Shown here piece after piece: positions 1-12,963 of a DNA stretch of 64,000 bases (the stretch's first letter is position 1; each line of letters opens with the position of its first letter). This DNA comes from STC-113 sp964553745 (GTDB lineage: Bacteria; Patescibacteriota; Gracilibacteria; BD1-5; UBA2023): the NCBI GenBank assembly GCA_964553745.1, contig CAZKLD010000001.1, forward strand, positions 127,700 through 191,699. The letters run 5' to 3'. The position numbers and the translations under genes were made by a program. Below the pieces are notes generated by a model. The model was given only the letters and a program-made list of their open reading frames with translations. It made no database searches and was not told the origin of the DNA.

Positions 1-323
1 ACGATAAAATTGCTTTTTGCAGGATCCAGTCAAACTGCAAGCCAATCAATGACCATATCTATTACAGATGCCCTTAGCGCCTCTGTTTCTCAGAGGTGAT
101 CTCAGAGGACCTGATAGTCTGCAATCAAGAAATTTGTCTTCACATTTCCGCATTCTTGAAGTTTTTTCCAATTCGATAGCGCACCGACATAATGCCCAAG
201 ATGCAATCTTCCGCTCGGACGTGCTCAAGTCAGGCACACAAGCGATCTGTCTCAGCTCGCTTTTTTCAGATTTTCAAATCATCTGATTACATGAGGCGTT
301 GCTCAAGATGAGTCATTTTCCAT
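1..323 (-). CDS. trpS: Tryptophan--tRNA ligase, N-terminal part (cut by window edge)
   Basis: Class I tryptophanyl-tRNA synthetase, which charges tRNA-Trp in the cytoplasm. Only the first ~107 residues lie in the window. With TGA read as Gly the frame is open and contains the family signature TGARPSGRLHLGHYVGAL, which includes the HIGH-type ATP-binding motif, at about residues 33-50. The HLGH motif and the DYQVLGDH stretch fit the Rossmann fold of TrpRS. The ATG at 323-321 is the first start in frame. The gene runs off the left edge, so the KMSKS loop and anticodon-binding domain are not seen. It is the last of three minus-strand genes that begin with leuS. Confidence 0.93.
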
Positions 324-375
324 AGGAATTAGGTTAAAATTTACATAAGTTATCTAAAAATACATATTTACAAAT

Positions 376-1383
376 CTACTGTATGGTTCTATCGATTTCA
401 TTTTTGAGTCCTTCCAGCAATCTCCTTTTTTTGCTCTCCACAGGCAATGCTCTCGCCATTTGTCATAATCTTGAACTTAGCGCGAAATATTTCTGCTTTT
501 TTGTAAAGTCGTCCAGGCTCGCTAGTCTCTCATCAAGCTGAAGTTTGAGCTTTTCCGCAGCCCTTTTTGTTACAGGATCCTCATTTACAGCTATTTTAGC
601 GGGATAATTCTTATCGGGAATCACTATCCATGCATCCATGATATTCCTGCCCGGTCATCTTACGTATTTTCAGTTATGCACCATTGCAGTGGAGCCGCCC
701 GAATCCATATTGACCGCATTGTAGCAACCCAATGACTTTAAGATATCCGGAACCTGATAGATGGTCACTCATTCTATTCATCACATATATATAGTGTTCC
801 CGTCTTGTGTGGAGCAAATGAAATTCTTCAAGCTCACTGATTTCATTTTTGCATCTATCGCTCAGGATTCATTGATTTTTGAAATGCCATTTTCGAGAAG
901 AAGAGGATGGTTTCCTATTCAGTTATAGATGTCTCATCGCCTGTCAAAATTGATCGTCTTCCCCACCAAGAATTCATCATTTCTTCATTTCGAGTAATCA
1001 TGCGCCTTTTGGAACAAGAACGGATCCTGATTGACATCCAGTGCGAAGATTACCCTTTCCGGTCACGTATCATCTTTGGCGTAACTCCAATCGAATGAAT
1101 TAGATATCCTGTCCGCATATGACTTGTTTCATGCCGGACATTGATCCTTATAATCTGCTGGGCAGAAATAAGCTCAATTGATTCAACTCACTCATCCGTA
1201 TCTCGTGACCATCGACTCAAGGCTTTCTCAGCTTCATGATATTCAGACTATTATCTTGAATCACGTGTTCTTGATTATTTTGATAGCCTTGATCTTGTGT
1301 CAGGAAATTGTCGTATCCACAAGCGTATTTGCAGAAACGGTTAGAGGCAGGAGCAAAAGTATGGATAATAATGTTTTTTTCAT
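376..1383 (-). CDS. Secreted phosphodiester glycosidase-like (NAGPA domain) protein
   Basis: Predicted 335-residue exported protein. It starts with a classic signal peptide: MKK, then a Leu-rich core, then SANT near residue 20. The C-terminal half carries the hallmark of the NAGPA/DUF2233 phosphodiester glycosidase family: NMDSGGSTAMVHNGKYV followed by the GRNIMDAWIVIP block. Family members cleave sugar-phosphodiesters or act in exopolysaccharide and cell-wall glycan metabolism; the substrate here is unknown. The N-terminal region has the GGVSGINGAYFCP block that also recurs in this family. Many Gly positions use TGA. It lies 52 nt upstream of trpS and 65 nt downstream of leuS. Family assignment is fairly firm; physiological role is inference. 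Confidence 0.8.
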
Positions 1384-1448
1384 ATTTTTACAATTATGTA
1401 TTTTTATTTATTGGGACGCGATTAATCGCGTCTTTACACATTGACTCT

Positions 1449-3851
1449 CTATGCGGAAACAACAATCGACAATAATTTATTCTTAACGTAGACGACTTTT
1501 TTAATCTCAAGACCGTTTATGTATTTCTTGACAGCCTCGCTTGCGAATGCCTTTTCTTTAATGATTTCTTCAGGGGAGTCAAATTCAACCCCTATCTCAT
1601 CCCTTACTTTTCAATTGATTTGGATTGCAATAGTCACGTTCTTATCCACAAGCTTTGCCGTATCGTATTTTGGCCATGTCTGATAGTGGATTGATTCCTT
1701 GCGTCAGAGCGTTTCCCATAACTCTTCTGTGATATGAGGAGCATATGGAGAAAGAAGAACTAGCAATGCCTCATAGTGTTTTCTGTTGACTGATTTTTCC
1801 TTATCGAGCGAGTTCGCATAGATCATCAATTGAGAAATGGCTGTATTTACGGCGAAAACTGCAGTATCATCTCAGACTTTCTTTATTGTCTTATTCATAA
1901 GTATATCCAGTTCATCTGTAATCGGAGCATTATCGCTTACCTTTGCTTGCATATTCCAAACCTTATCAAGGAATCTCTTAACTCAAATGATATTTTGAGA
2001 ATTCCACGGTTTCATATCTTCCAAAGCTCACATGAACATGACATAAAGCCTTGTCGCATCGGCTCAGAATAGTGGAACTACAGAGTCAGGATTCACCACA
2101 TTTCATAGAGATTTGCTCATTTTGCGCCCATCCTCAGCGAGAACGGTTCATTGGTGGCGAAGCTTTACGAAAGGCTCCCTGAAATTCACATATCCGAATT
2201 TATTAAGGGCTTTTGTGAAGAATCTAGCATAAAGAAGGTGCAATACAGTATGTTCTGCTCAACCCATGTACATGTCTACAGGTTGCCATTTCTCAAGAGA
2301 TTCTTTTGAAGCGAATTCCTTATCGTTCTTTGGATCAGGGTAGCGAAGGTAATACCAGCTTGAGCAGACAAAAGTGTCCATTGTATCTGATTCCCTTCTG
2401 GCCTTTTTCCCGCATTTCGGACACACAACCTCATGGAATGATTTTGAATTCACAAGCGGAGATTCTCATGTAGGCTTGAAATCGACATCAGTCGGAAGCA
2501 CTACAGGCAAATCGCTTTCTGGGACGGGAACCTCTCAGCAATCATCGCAATAGATTATGGGAATCGGAGATCCCCAATATCTCTGACGGCTGATCAGCCA
2601 ATCTCTTAATTTATAATTGATTTTTCTTGTTCATATTCATTTCTCTTCAACATATTTTCACATCTTCTCTCTTGCATCTTCTGAAGTCAATCAATCGTAG
2701 CTTGCAGAATTAACAAGTATTCAATCTTCAGTATAGGCTTCTTTGGAAATATCTCATCCTGAAATTGATTCTATGATTTCCAGATCGTATTTTTTCGCGA
2801 ATTCATAATCCCTCTCATCATGAGCGGGAACAGCCATGACTGCTCAGGTTCCGTAATTGGAAAGCACATAATCTCAGATGAACACCTTGATTTCCTGATT
2901 ATTGAAAGGATTCACCGCAATCACTCAATCCAGCAACTCGCCTGTCTTATCCTTATTGAGCTGAGTTCTTTCAAGTTCCGTCTTCTTTCATGTCTCTTTT
3001 ATGTATTTTTCGACTTTTTCCCAATTTTTTATGATCGGCTTCAATTTTTCGACTAGTGGGCTTTCTGGTGAGATTACAACATAAGTCATCCCATAAACCG
3101 TATCCACACGAGTTGTATAGACTTTAATCTTTTCTTCAGAATCATTGACATCCATATCGAATTCCACTCATATAGATTTTCAGATCCAATTCTTTTGCGC
3201 AGCAATAGTAGATGAAGGCCAATCTATAAGAGAAAGATCGTCTATAAGCTCTTCTGCGAAATCTGTAATTCTGAAGAACCATTGTTCTAAGTTCTTCTGG
3301 ATGACTTCATTCTTGCATCTTTCGCATATTCCTCATTCTGCCTGTTCATTTGCCAAGACCGTCTGGCAGGAGTTACACCAGTTTACTTTTGCTTTTTTCT
3401 TGTATGCTAAGCCATTCTTATAAAGGAATAAGAAGAACCATTGTGTCCATCTGTAGTATTCAGGACTGGAAGTGTCTATCTCTTTTGTCCAGTCATAAGC
3501 AAATCCGAGGCTCTTTATCTGGCGAGTGAATACTGCTATGTTCTCGGGAGTCTGATATTGCGGATGGATTCAAGTCTTTATCGCGTAGTTCTCCGCAGGA
3601 AGTCAGAATGCATCCCACCCCATCGGATGAAGCACGTTATAGCCCTTCATCCTCATGAAACGAGAATAGATATCTGTTGCAGTGTAATTTTCCATATGTC
3701 ACATATGAAGTCATGCTCAGCTAGGATAAGGGAACATATCCAGAACGTAATATTTTTCCTTTTTAGAATCATCTTTGGTATTTGCATATGTAGTCTTCTC
3801 CCAAATATCTTGCCATTTTTTCTCTATAGCTCAAAAATCATAATTCTTCAT
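1449..3851 (-). CDS. leuS: Leucine--tRNA ligase
   Basis: Class I leucyl-tRNA synthetase, 800 residues, a typical bacterial length. The HIGH motif appears as HMGH at residues 49-52 (in PYPSGAGLHMGHMEN). The KMSKS loop is an exact KMSKS at residues 577-581, in the context EDGRKMSKSLGN. An editing (CP1) domain, a zinc-binding-like CPKCGKKARRESDTMDTF segment and a C-terminal segment ending near KKVVYVKNKLLSIVV all fit LeuRS. The start ATG at 3851 gives the expected N-terminus with YDFGAIEKKWQDIW. In-frame TGA codons fall on conserved glycines. It is the first gene of the minus-strand group leuS, NAGPA-like, trpS. Confidence 0.97.
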
Positions 3852-4029
3852 ATTTTAATTTAAAAATTTAATAAAGTATGTCGCATATGATAATGAAAAA
3901 ATGAAGAAAAAAAAGTTTATTTTCAATAACTTATTCTGGAAATAAATCTTTTTTTATATTGCATTAAATCCGATAATATGATTTACTGTAAGTAGTGTTC
4001 AGATTTTTCTTAATATTAAATTTGTATTT
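3852..4029. promoter_or_regulatory. Divergent intergenic region between leuS and the subtilase gene
   Basis: A 178-nt AT-rich spacer between two divergent starts, so promoters for both genes should lie here. I see AT-rich tracts but no clear -35/-10 pair. Confidence 0.35.
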
Positions 4030-7000
4030 ATGAAAAAAGCCATCTCCTTGATTATGATATTGATGCTGTTATCAGATTATATCGTTTTTCAGACTCTTGC
4101 TCAGAATCAAACATCAGATAGAATATCCAGGAAGGCATTGGATCCAAAATACAGAAACTCAAGGACAAATAGCAAAAAGGCCGATAAGGCTTTATCTTCG
4201 CTTGCATGATCATGAAAAAGCAAGGCGAGAAAGCAAGAAAAATCTCAGAAATATGCCACTTGAGAAATTATCGTAAAATTCAAATCTTGAAATCTTGATT
4301 TGAAAAAATCAGATTGAGAGAAGAAACTTCAGAAATTTTCCTCTTGAGGAAAATTTTCAGTGCTATGAAAATTCAAGAATTCGAATTCTTCACTTCTGAA
4401 GACTTCATCGTGAGAAACCATAGAATCGGCAATCTCGAGAATCAAGACTGATCCGAATGTTGAATATGCCGAACCGAATTACATATACAGCATTGAAACT
4501 ATCAATTCGAACGATACCTATAAAGACAAACTTTGGTGACTTGACAACATAGGGCAGACTGTCTGATGAGACTATTCAGTCCATAGTTGAAACAATGATA
4601 ACGACATGGATGCGCCTGAAGCTTGGTGAATAGACGAATGAACTTGAGCACAGATAATCGTAGCAGTCATAGATACATGAGTAGCTTTCAATCATCCTGA
4701 TCTGCTTGCGAATATGTGGGATTGAAGCAATTGCAAGAATGAGAACTGAATTCCCGTATCTTGATGATGTCCTAATCATTGATGGAGCTATACATCCATC
4801 TCTTGAAATAATAATCCCCTACCCACAGATAGCTCTCACGGAACACATGTCGCATGAACCATTGCGGCGGCAAAAAATAATTCAAATTGAATAATCTGAG
4901 TTGCTCCGAATGCTAAGATTATGGCGCTTAAAACAGACTTAAGCAGCACAAGCATAGTTAAGTCGATTGATTTCGCTACTCAAAATTGAGCAAAGGTCAT
5001 TAATGCGAGCTTCTGATGAAATTGATATTCCACTGCCCAATATGAAGCGATAAGGAGATTCAAGGATGCTGGATGAATATTTGTTGCTGCGGCAGGAAAT
5101 TGAGGAAGCGACTGAATATCTGATAATAATGAAACCACGCATCATTATCCTTCTGATTATAATCTGGATAACATCATTTCAGTCGCAGCTACCGATCAGA
5201 AAGATGCTTTAGCTTCATTCTCAAATTATTGATCCGTCTCAATCGATGTCTGAGCCCCATGAACGAATATCTACAGTACAGTCGGAAATAGCCTTATCGC
5301 AGATGAGAATTTCACCTCCGTGCAATTCGGATCTATGCCATCCGGCTGGACAAGGACTGGGCTTTGGTGAGCCTTCAATTTTTATTGACTCACTACAGTT
5401 TTAAAATCCAATTACAACAGCACATACTGAGATAGCGAACAATCCCAGGCAGTATCGCCTACGTATAATCTCACCAACACTTCCTGAAATGCAACTTTGA
5501 GTTTCTTGGCTTGATGCGATACTGAATATGATCCAGACAATTATACCGACTTCATGTATCTGGAAATGAGCAAAGACTGATGAAGCACTTATACCGAATT
5601 AGACCTCGGGTTCGGATGATCGGCTTTGGATGAATTCATGATAGATCTGCTTAACAGCTGAGAAATGATAAAAAGCAACTGATATAGCCTTTATTATTTT
5701 GAAGATGTCAGCATTCCCGCAGCTTACCAGAACAGCAATTTCAAGCTAAGGTTAAATTGGATTTCAGACGAGAAGGCAAATTGATTCGGCTGATGTTTCA
5801 TAGATAATCTGGAAATGAATAAAATGTGAGATTGAACTGAAAACAAATATGCATATTACGATTGAACATCAATGGCAGCTCCGCATGTATCTGGACTTGC
5901 TGCTCTCGCCTTCTGATATTCTCCAGCCTCTCCTTATTCGGAAATAAGGAATCTGATCCTATCAAACTGAGATTCGGTGCCAAGCCTTTCTGGAAAAACA
6001 GTAACATGAAAAAGGGTGAATGCATTTAAAACCCTCTCTGCCCTGAATAAGATAAACTTAAATGACTTCAGCATTTATAGGGATCAGAGCAAGGCTTCGA
6101 CTATCCAATCGGAAAGCTGGATGACTGGCTCAGTTTCACCATATCTGGAATGGACAACCGATAGTACCGCCACCCCTTCGAGATATGACATCAGAATTGA
6201 TCATATGACAGGATATTCAGTCTCTGCGCCAAACCCATCAGACGTAAGCTGACCGAAATGAAATCATTTCAGCTGATCGACGGTCAGTAATTATATGACT
6301 TGATTGATATTTGATTCAAACTGAGAATATTCTTTATATGCCAGAGCAATAACCCTTTGAGGCAAGATATGAGATTGGTCGAATGCCAAGATAAGGATAG
6401 ATAATGCCTGACCTGAGAAAATAGTCAGTTCGGCTCCATCAGATTGATGATATCTGCAGAGCTCTTCTACTGGAACTGTCGCTTTATCTTGGGAAGCTCC
6501 GATAGATGAGTGAATCTGAATGCAAACATGAAAATATAAATACCTGCTGTCAGCTGACCCCGATATGCAGACGATCTCATATTCATGAACCACTGCCTTG
6601 ACGCTTGCAAACATGAACTCGATTCCTGATTGAAAATACTACTTTACAATTCAAGGATTCGACTCGCTTGGCAACACCTGAGCGATTAGCGACATTAAAA
6701 GCTTCATAAAAGATATCGACCCCCCTTCTCCTCCGACAAATGTCGTCCTGAACAACTGAAGTGTAATCAATCAATCAAATCAGAAAAATCTTACATTATT
6801 ATGATCATGAAGCTTATCAGACATAGGAGCCCAAATTAATTATTCGATTTCAAAATCATGAAAAAATGTTTCCTGAACATGAATATTGGATGAGGCTTGA
6901 AACTTCAGAATAACAAATATAGACGTATCTTCCCTTGATGACTGAAACCTTGAAATAATTGTAACCTTAAGCGATAAATCAGGGAATTTAAGCGTTCAAG

Positions 7001-9426
7001 GGAATTTCCAGGCAATCAAAGCTGCGACTCCGCCGATCTGAAGCATATCATTCAACTCTTGAGCATATATAAATTCTACAGGAACAATAATAAGGATAAA
7101 CAGCTCTAAAGAGGCTGAATATATAATTTCATGAACGGGGGTAGCTGCAACTTTAACATGAAACATTTCTTGAAATACGGATATTCCCATAACCCTAACT
7201 TCATGAGACTGAATTAAAGAAATCAGCCTACAATTGATCGACTCGAATTGAAATATGAGCTCAGCATATTCTGCGAGCACAACGATAGACACCGTCATTC
7301 CTCAGATAAACATCAATTCCTATTCGGATGGCTTTCAGATGACAGGCAATATCATCGATTTATCGGGTAGCACTACTGATAACAAAGGCATTAAGCATAC
7401 CAAGATCAATTGACAGATAGTCGGATCAATCCAAAGCTGGAATCTCTTGCTACCATTGGCATGATGAGAAAACATCTTTGAAATTGAAGCATCTGATTTG
7501 GCTGGAAACATTGCAACAAAGACTATGAGAATATATAGGATTCCGGACAAGGCAAATGCTTATTCGAATATAATCTCAATCGGAAGCGTAAAAATCACAT
7601 TCGATACCGACATCGCAAGCATATGAACTGTCGAATACTCTGCTGATTTGCAGAATCTGAATGAATCGTTATCTGATACTGAATCTGACAAACATTCTAT
7701 AACACTGACTAATCTGACGCCTGATACGAACTACTACTTTAGAGTATTTTGAACGGCAGGATGATTAAAGTGAAAAGTCTCGGATATCTATAATTTCAAG
7801 ACTCCAAAATTATTAGACATAGCTTGAACACAAGGCAGTTCTTATTTTTGAGCGGTATATCTCAGCTGAAGCTCTGCAACTTGAGCGGCATTGACGATAA
7901 ATAACCCCCTTGAGATATTCAGCCAAAATAATTCATGATCCATCATATTCAAGTGATGAATCCTGAACATTAATGCAACTTCAGGCAATTGGGATTGAAT
8001 CATAACTCCTCCGAGCCTTACTCTCAGCAATTGAACGCTGAATATGCCTTGATACTCCCAGTTGAACAATCTGACATACAAGATATGATCTGAAAACAGT
8101 CCTCTGAATTTTTCTTGAGCGACAATAACTGTCAGATTGCCTATCTGAATCGGAAAAGAATGAAAAACCCTAAAAATATACAGATCAGACGATAACCAGA
8201 CAACTTTTTCATTTGTAAGCGATTGCCTTGTCACGGCTTGAATGTGCGTTTTTGAGACTGATTCGTTTTCTGTTTTCTCTCCTGTTGAGCCAGCAGATGA
8301 TATACCGGATCAATTTGAATTCAATTTCCAATGAGATGTGGCACTATCAACATTAATGACTTCAAACACAATAATCATAGCCTGAATGAACTTAAGCGCG
8401 CATGCTACCCTTGTCTGATGATGAACATTATTCATAAATTGAACAGATTCCGGGTCGGGCTGAACAGTTAGAAATTGAGACTCGATAAATATAAAGCTTT
8501 TGTCTTCTCCTGATTATCAGACTTCAACGCAGTGAACGCTTCAGATATGAAAAGTCTCCTCAAGCTTCAGGGTCACTACAATAAAGATGCCTTATGTCGC
8601 TCCTCCTCAAGCTAACTCATGAGGCGGCGGCGGATGATGATGAGGATGAGAAGTGATATCACCAACTGATAATTGCCCATTCTGAGACAAATCCTGAAAT
8701 CCGAATGATTCAAAATGCGACATAGCTTTAATCGCCAACCCGGATATTTGCGCCTCAGGAGATAAATCATGAAATTTTTATGATTGAAAATGCGATGCTC
8801 CGGTGAGGATAGCTAATTCAGCTCTAAATAGCGCTCCAGCGTATAGTGTTAATTCAAATAATAAAAAGAATACCCCGAAAGATAAGTTTTCTGATATTGG
8901 CGATTCATTTGCAAAAGATGATATAAACAAGCTAGTATCTTCATGAATAATAAAATGATATGAAGACAAGACTTTCAGGCCAAATAATACAGCCACCAGA
9001 GGAGAATTCTTAGCCATAACGATGAAGGCGCTAGGAGTAAACACAGCAGGCACTGCTGATACCGATTATGACGATATAACTCCAGATTGAAAATGGATAA
9101 TCCCTTATTTGGAAAAAGCTAAGGAATTCTGAATCAATGGTCAGCAGAGCAATTGAAAACATATTTTCAGGCAAAACGATCCCATAACAAGAGCAGAGGC
9201 TCTGGCAATGCTTTTGAGCATAGCAAAAATAAAGAGGGATGCAGGTACTTCGACTCAGTTCACCGATGTATCCGTAGATTGGATGATCCCATATATTGCA
9301 AAAGCAAAGAAGCTTTCTATAGTCTCTGGACAAACTATAGATTGAAAACTTAAATTCAGGCCGAATGATACGATAACCAGAGCCGAAACCGTAAAGATAA
9401 TCATCAAGGCTCAGGCCGTGAAGTAA
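4030..9426 (+). CDS. S8 subtilisin-like protease with Fn3/Ig-like repeats and three C-terminal SLH domains
   Basis: Giant secreted protease, 1798 residues, in one open frame when TGA is Gly. An N-terminal signal peptide is followed by an inhibitor-like propeptide (GEIIVKFKSG ... PNVEYAEPNYIY). The peptidase S8 domain has Asp215 in VIDTG, His270 in SHGTHVAG and Ser614 in GTSMAAPHVSG. After it come fibronectin-III/Ig-like modules, including a DIDPPSPPTN linker, then a poly-Gly stretch (about residue 1533) encoded by GGC/GGA/TGA codons. Next are two Cys-rich segments of the form C-GDKSGN-D-CD. Three S-layer homology domains occupy about residues 1607-1798, with FRPN-T-TR and FRQNDPITRAE motifs. 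It is probably anchored to the S-layer or cell-wall polymer. Transcription ends at the hairpin at 9511. Confidence 0.92.
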
Positions 9427-9510
9427 GCATTGCTCAAACCTAGTAGCTGCACGACGTTAGAAATTCTTATAGTTTTTGCTGAATGATTTACGTCTGAAGC
9501 CAATGATATG

Positions 9511-9548
9511 AAAAAAGATGATTCCTGTCACAGGAATCATCTTTTTCA
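9511..9548 (+). terminator. Rho-independent terminator after the subtilase gene
   Basis: Near-perfect hairpin (AAAGATGATTCCTG / CAGGAATCATCTTT) followed by a short T-rich stretch, 85 nt past the stop. The stem is symmetrical, so it could also serve the convergent pilin gene that ends at 9624. Confidence 0.8.
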
Positions 9549-9623
9549 TTTAACAAAGCCGGGCTTCATTTGATGCTGCTTTGTCAGTTCAACAACATCC
9601 AAAAATATCTTTAAAAAAATATG

Positions 9624-12600
9624 CTAATAATGGCATCCCCTATCAACGGTTCCTGCATCAGCAATTCAATCGGTTGTAGTTGATTTGGAATCTAATCAAA
9701 GCGATATGGAAGTTCAACTTCCCGTGTTAAGCTCAGGACTATTTGCAGCCTGTCATGCAGCAATGGATGACAGATATCTATAATTCGCATCAGTAAATTT
9801 TGGGTCTCTGGTGGCATCTCATTGTCATGAATTGAATGTGTAATTGGAATAATTTGTTGCGTTAGAATAGAATGTGTTATTGTATCAATTCGTAACTGAA
9901 TCCGGATAATTATAAAATCAGACTCAAGTATTGTGTGCGATGATATTGTTCTTGAATTCCGTTAATCAATATGTAGTGGATATTCATCATTTGTTTCAGA
10001 CGATGGTATTATTGATTATGGTTGATGCACTATTGATATCAATAGCCATTGTATTGGTTCATTTTATGTAATTATTGATGTATTTTGAACTATTTGAATT
10101 ACTGTCAGCCCTGAATCAATATTGCCAAGTGCCTGCGATTTCACTGTTCTTGACGGTCGAACTCGGAGATGAGACAAGATTGATTCATATTCAATTGGTT
10201 CACGAGGTCTTAGTGACTTTAACAGCATCGAAAACCGAAGAAGAGCATCAATTCAATTCGGCTCAATATGTATATTCCCCAACACTTATGTTTGAATCTT
10301 TCAGATTGAATCAAGGGCAAGCCGATCATTTTACTCAGAATCATGAGTTATTGACATTGTTGACTAGCGTGAATCATTGGACAACTACATTGGGCGTATT
10401 TTCGATATTGATAGGCGCTTCCCAGGTTGCACTGTAGGTCAAAGTCGTATTTGCTTTGCTTTCTCAATATAACTTCAGTCACTGCTTTGGCGATAAATTG
10501 CTTCAGGATATATTCTGTTTTATCAATGCCTGAGAGTAAGATCAGGCTGCAACATATATCTCATCGTAATTATCGGCAACATTTATTGCCTTCTGGACAC
10601 TCCTGAACGGAGAGGCCTGAGTTCAGGGATTGGAATCGGATCAGGCAGTTGAAACATAATATTTTGTCGCGTCTGGAATAGCTGTAACCGATCAGGCTGA
10701 ATGATATCCTCTGTCGGCCATTCAACTGTCGGCTGTTCAATCAGTAGTGGATGATAGAGTATCAAGACCCAAAGAAGCTGCCGTTCAAGTTCATGAATCG
10801 ATTTCAGTGCTTGTCGAATCTTGTCATGCTGAAATGCTGGAAAGCCTATAGAAAGAAGGGGTCGAGGAAGCGAATTTCGGATCCCTTATCCTGTCTCATT
10901 GTCCAGAATTATATGTATAATTTGTATAATTAGTTCAATTGAGATAAAAAGTATTATTGTATCAGTTGGTTATCTCTCATGGATAATTGGAAATTCAGAC
11001 TCAGTAATTATAGGCTATGATATTATTCTTAAATGCTGTAACTCAATATGTGGTGGATATTCATCCATTGTTTCAAACTATGGTATTATTGATGATTGTG
11101 GCCGTGCGCTTTATGTCAATGGCCATCGTATTCGTTCACTTGATGTAATTATTGATGTATGAGGAACCGTTTGAATTATCGTCAGCTCTGAATCAATACT
11201 GCCAAGTGCCTGCGATTTCGCTGTTCTTGACTGTCGAGCTCGAAGATGAGACAAGGTTGATTCATATTCAATTGGTTCAAGATGTTTTTGTTATCTTGAC
11301 TCAATCCATAACAGAAGACGAGCATCAATTCAGGTTTATTCCATAAGCATATTCCAACAGATTTATCTTTACATCCTTTATATTCAATCAGCCGCAGGTT
11401 AATCAAGTTATTCCGTTTCATGAATTAGCTACATTATTATTCAGGGTGAATCATTGGATAGTGGAATTCGATGAATTGGAAATGCTTATTGGCGAAGGAG
11501 CTGTTATCGATGTATTAGAACTGCTTTCTCAATATAATTTTATTGTTTTTGAAGATATGCTTACATTTTCTGAATAGCTTCAAGCCAAAACCATTATAGC
11601 CTGTGAAGCCGTTGCTCTGCCGATTCAATAGTTTATATTCCTGCAAGGCGCAATTCTAGATCAACAGGTTCAATTGTCCGTTCAAGTTGTCGCCACATAG
11701 ATATCAATGGCAACAGGGGCAGTTTTGATATCAAAAGAATCAGAAATAGTTCAAATTGTCAGAGTAGATGAGAAAGTGGCATTTAGATCACCTGAGGACA
11801 TAAGCCTGACTTGCAGGACATCTCAGTCAGATACAGCAACTGAAGTGCCTACGCTTGCTCAATTCTTATATAATGTTCAGTTATCTATTGCTGCGTTGCT
11901 CGTAACTCATGATCATAATCAAGATACGGTAATCGATCATGTATAGACGGTTCAGGTCATTGCGGCATTTATATCTGCAAATGCGAATTGCGTTGGGCTT
12001 GGCCCTGTTCCTGCACCTGCACCTGCTTCCGTTCCTGCTCATGAAGTAATTAGCGTTATTCACTTAAGCTTATATGAATAAGGGATGTCTGCAGAAGTTC
12101 ATTTACTGAGAAATGAAGAGCCTGATATGGTAAGTAAGTCAATTGTTCATGATCTTAAATCAGAAGTTGTAATGCTGTTCAAGATTCAGGTATAGGCTGT
12201 TCATCAAGTTGAATATCTCATTATAGAGTCGTAATCTCAAACTATATTTATAATCGCATAATCAATAGCATTTACGGCATTAATCTTATCGATGCTAAGG
12301 TAGGGGGTGAAATCATATCAGATATATGAATCTGATTCCATCAAGCTCGACAATTGATACTTGTTCCTGGTGCTATTTAAGGAATAATTATATTCTACAT
12401 TTTCAAATTTCGGATCCGTAGGCTTCTTTGAGATGCTTCAAAGCAGCTTGAAGATCGAATCTCATATTACTCATTCATTGAAAACGACAGATCAAGAGTA
12501 AGTGACATTTTTAATAGGTTCTGACGGAGTGGGAAGGCTTCATGAATTTAATTTATATAGCTCCAAAGATTTTGTGAGTGAGCTAAGGTCGCTGACCCTG

Positions 12601-12755
12601 ACTCAGTCTCTTGCTCATTTGCTATATGAACTGAATGAGAGAAATGCTATTGTTGCGAGTATCGCGAGTATGATTATCACAACTATGAGCTCCACAAGCG
12701 TGAATCAAAGATAGTGTTTTGTCTTATGCTGGCTTCTTTTTTTTTGTTGAAACAT
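9624..12755 (-). CDS. Type IV pilin-like protein with duplicated beta-helix (Disaggregatase/NosD-like) domains
   Basis: A 1043-residue protein, far larger than ordinary pilins (130-170 residues). The N-terminus is a textbook prepilin: a basic 17-residue leader, cleavage site G17/F18, Glu at mature +5 (FTLVEL), and a long hydrophobic helix. After the pilin domain there is an Ala/Gly/Thr-rich linker. Two copies of a ~270-residue parallel beta-helix module follow, each containing a GFTLNNNVANSG-like repeat, KTSGTNGIGINLVSS, SEIAGTWQYGFRAD and NNTIVGN-GGISTTYG. The copies are similar at DNA level as well. Each is preceded by a DUF1565-like start (YVSTAGSDSNPGT in the second). Beta-helices of this type often bind or cleave polysaccharides. 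The product is probably a surface pilus or tip adhesin; no catalytic residues are assignable. Confidence 0.85.
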
Positions 12756-12963
12756 GAATGATTTAGAAAAAAAATAAAATTACCCCTAAAAGATAACACT
12801 GAAATTATAGCACATGTTAAAGAAAAGCAAAATGAAAGTTTAAATTTCCTTGAAGAGGATTTCAGGTTAATTATCGGATTGACACTCAGTAAATTCAATA
12901 TAATTTTGATTAAGTTTCAGAAGTATTATAATTTAAACAATTAATTAAATTAAATATTTATCT
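12756..12963. promoter_or_regulatory. Divergent spacer between the beta-helix pilin and an orphan gene
   Basis: About 208 nt, strongly AT-rich, between two divergent starts. It should contain both promoters. No single convincing promoter pair is visible, only several TATAAT-like words (e.g. near 12930). Confidence 0.3.

Noticed and set aside
9600..12700. Plus-strand ORFs of 60-120 codons in the beta-helix pilin region
   Set aside because: They lie antisense to the 1043-residue minus-strand frame and show no family features; they arise because the opposite frame is rich in TCA (the complement of TGA).
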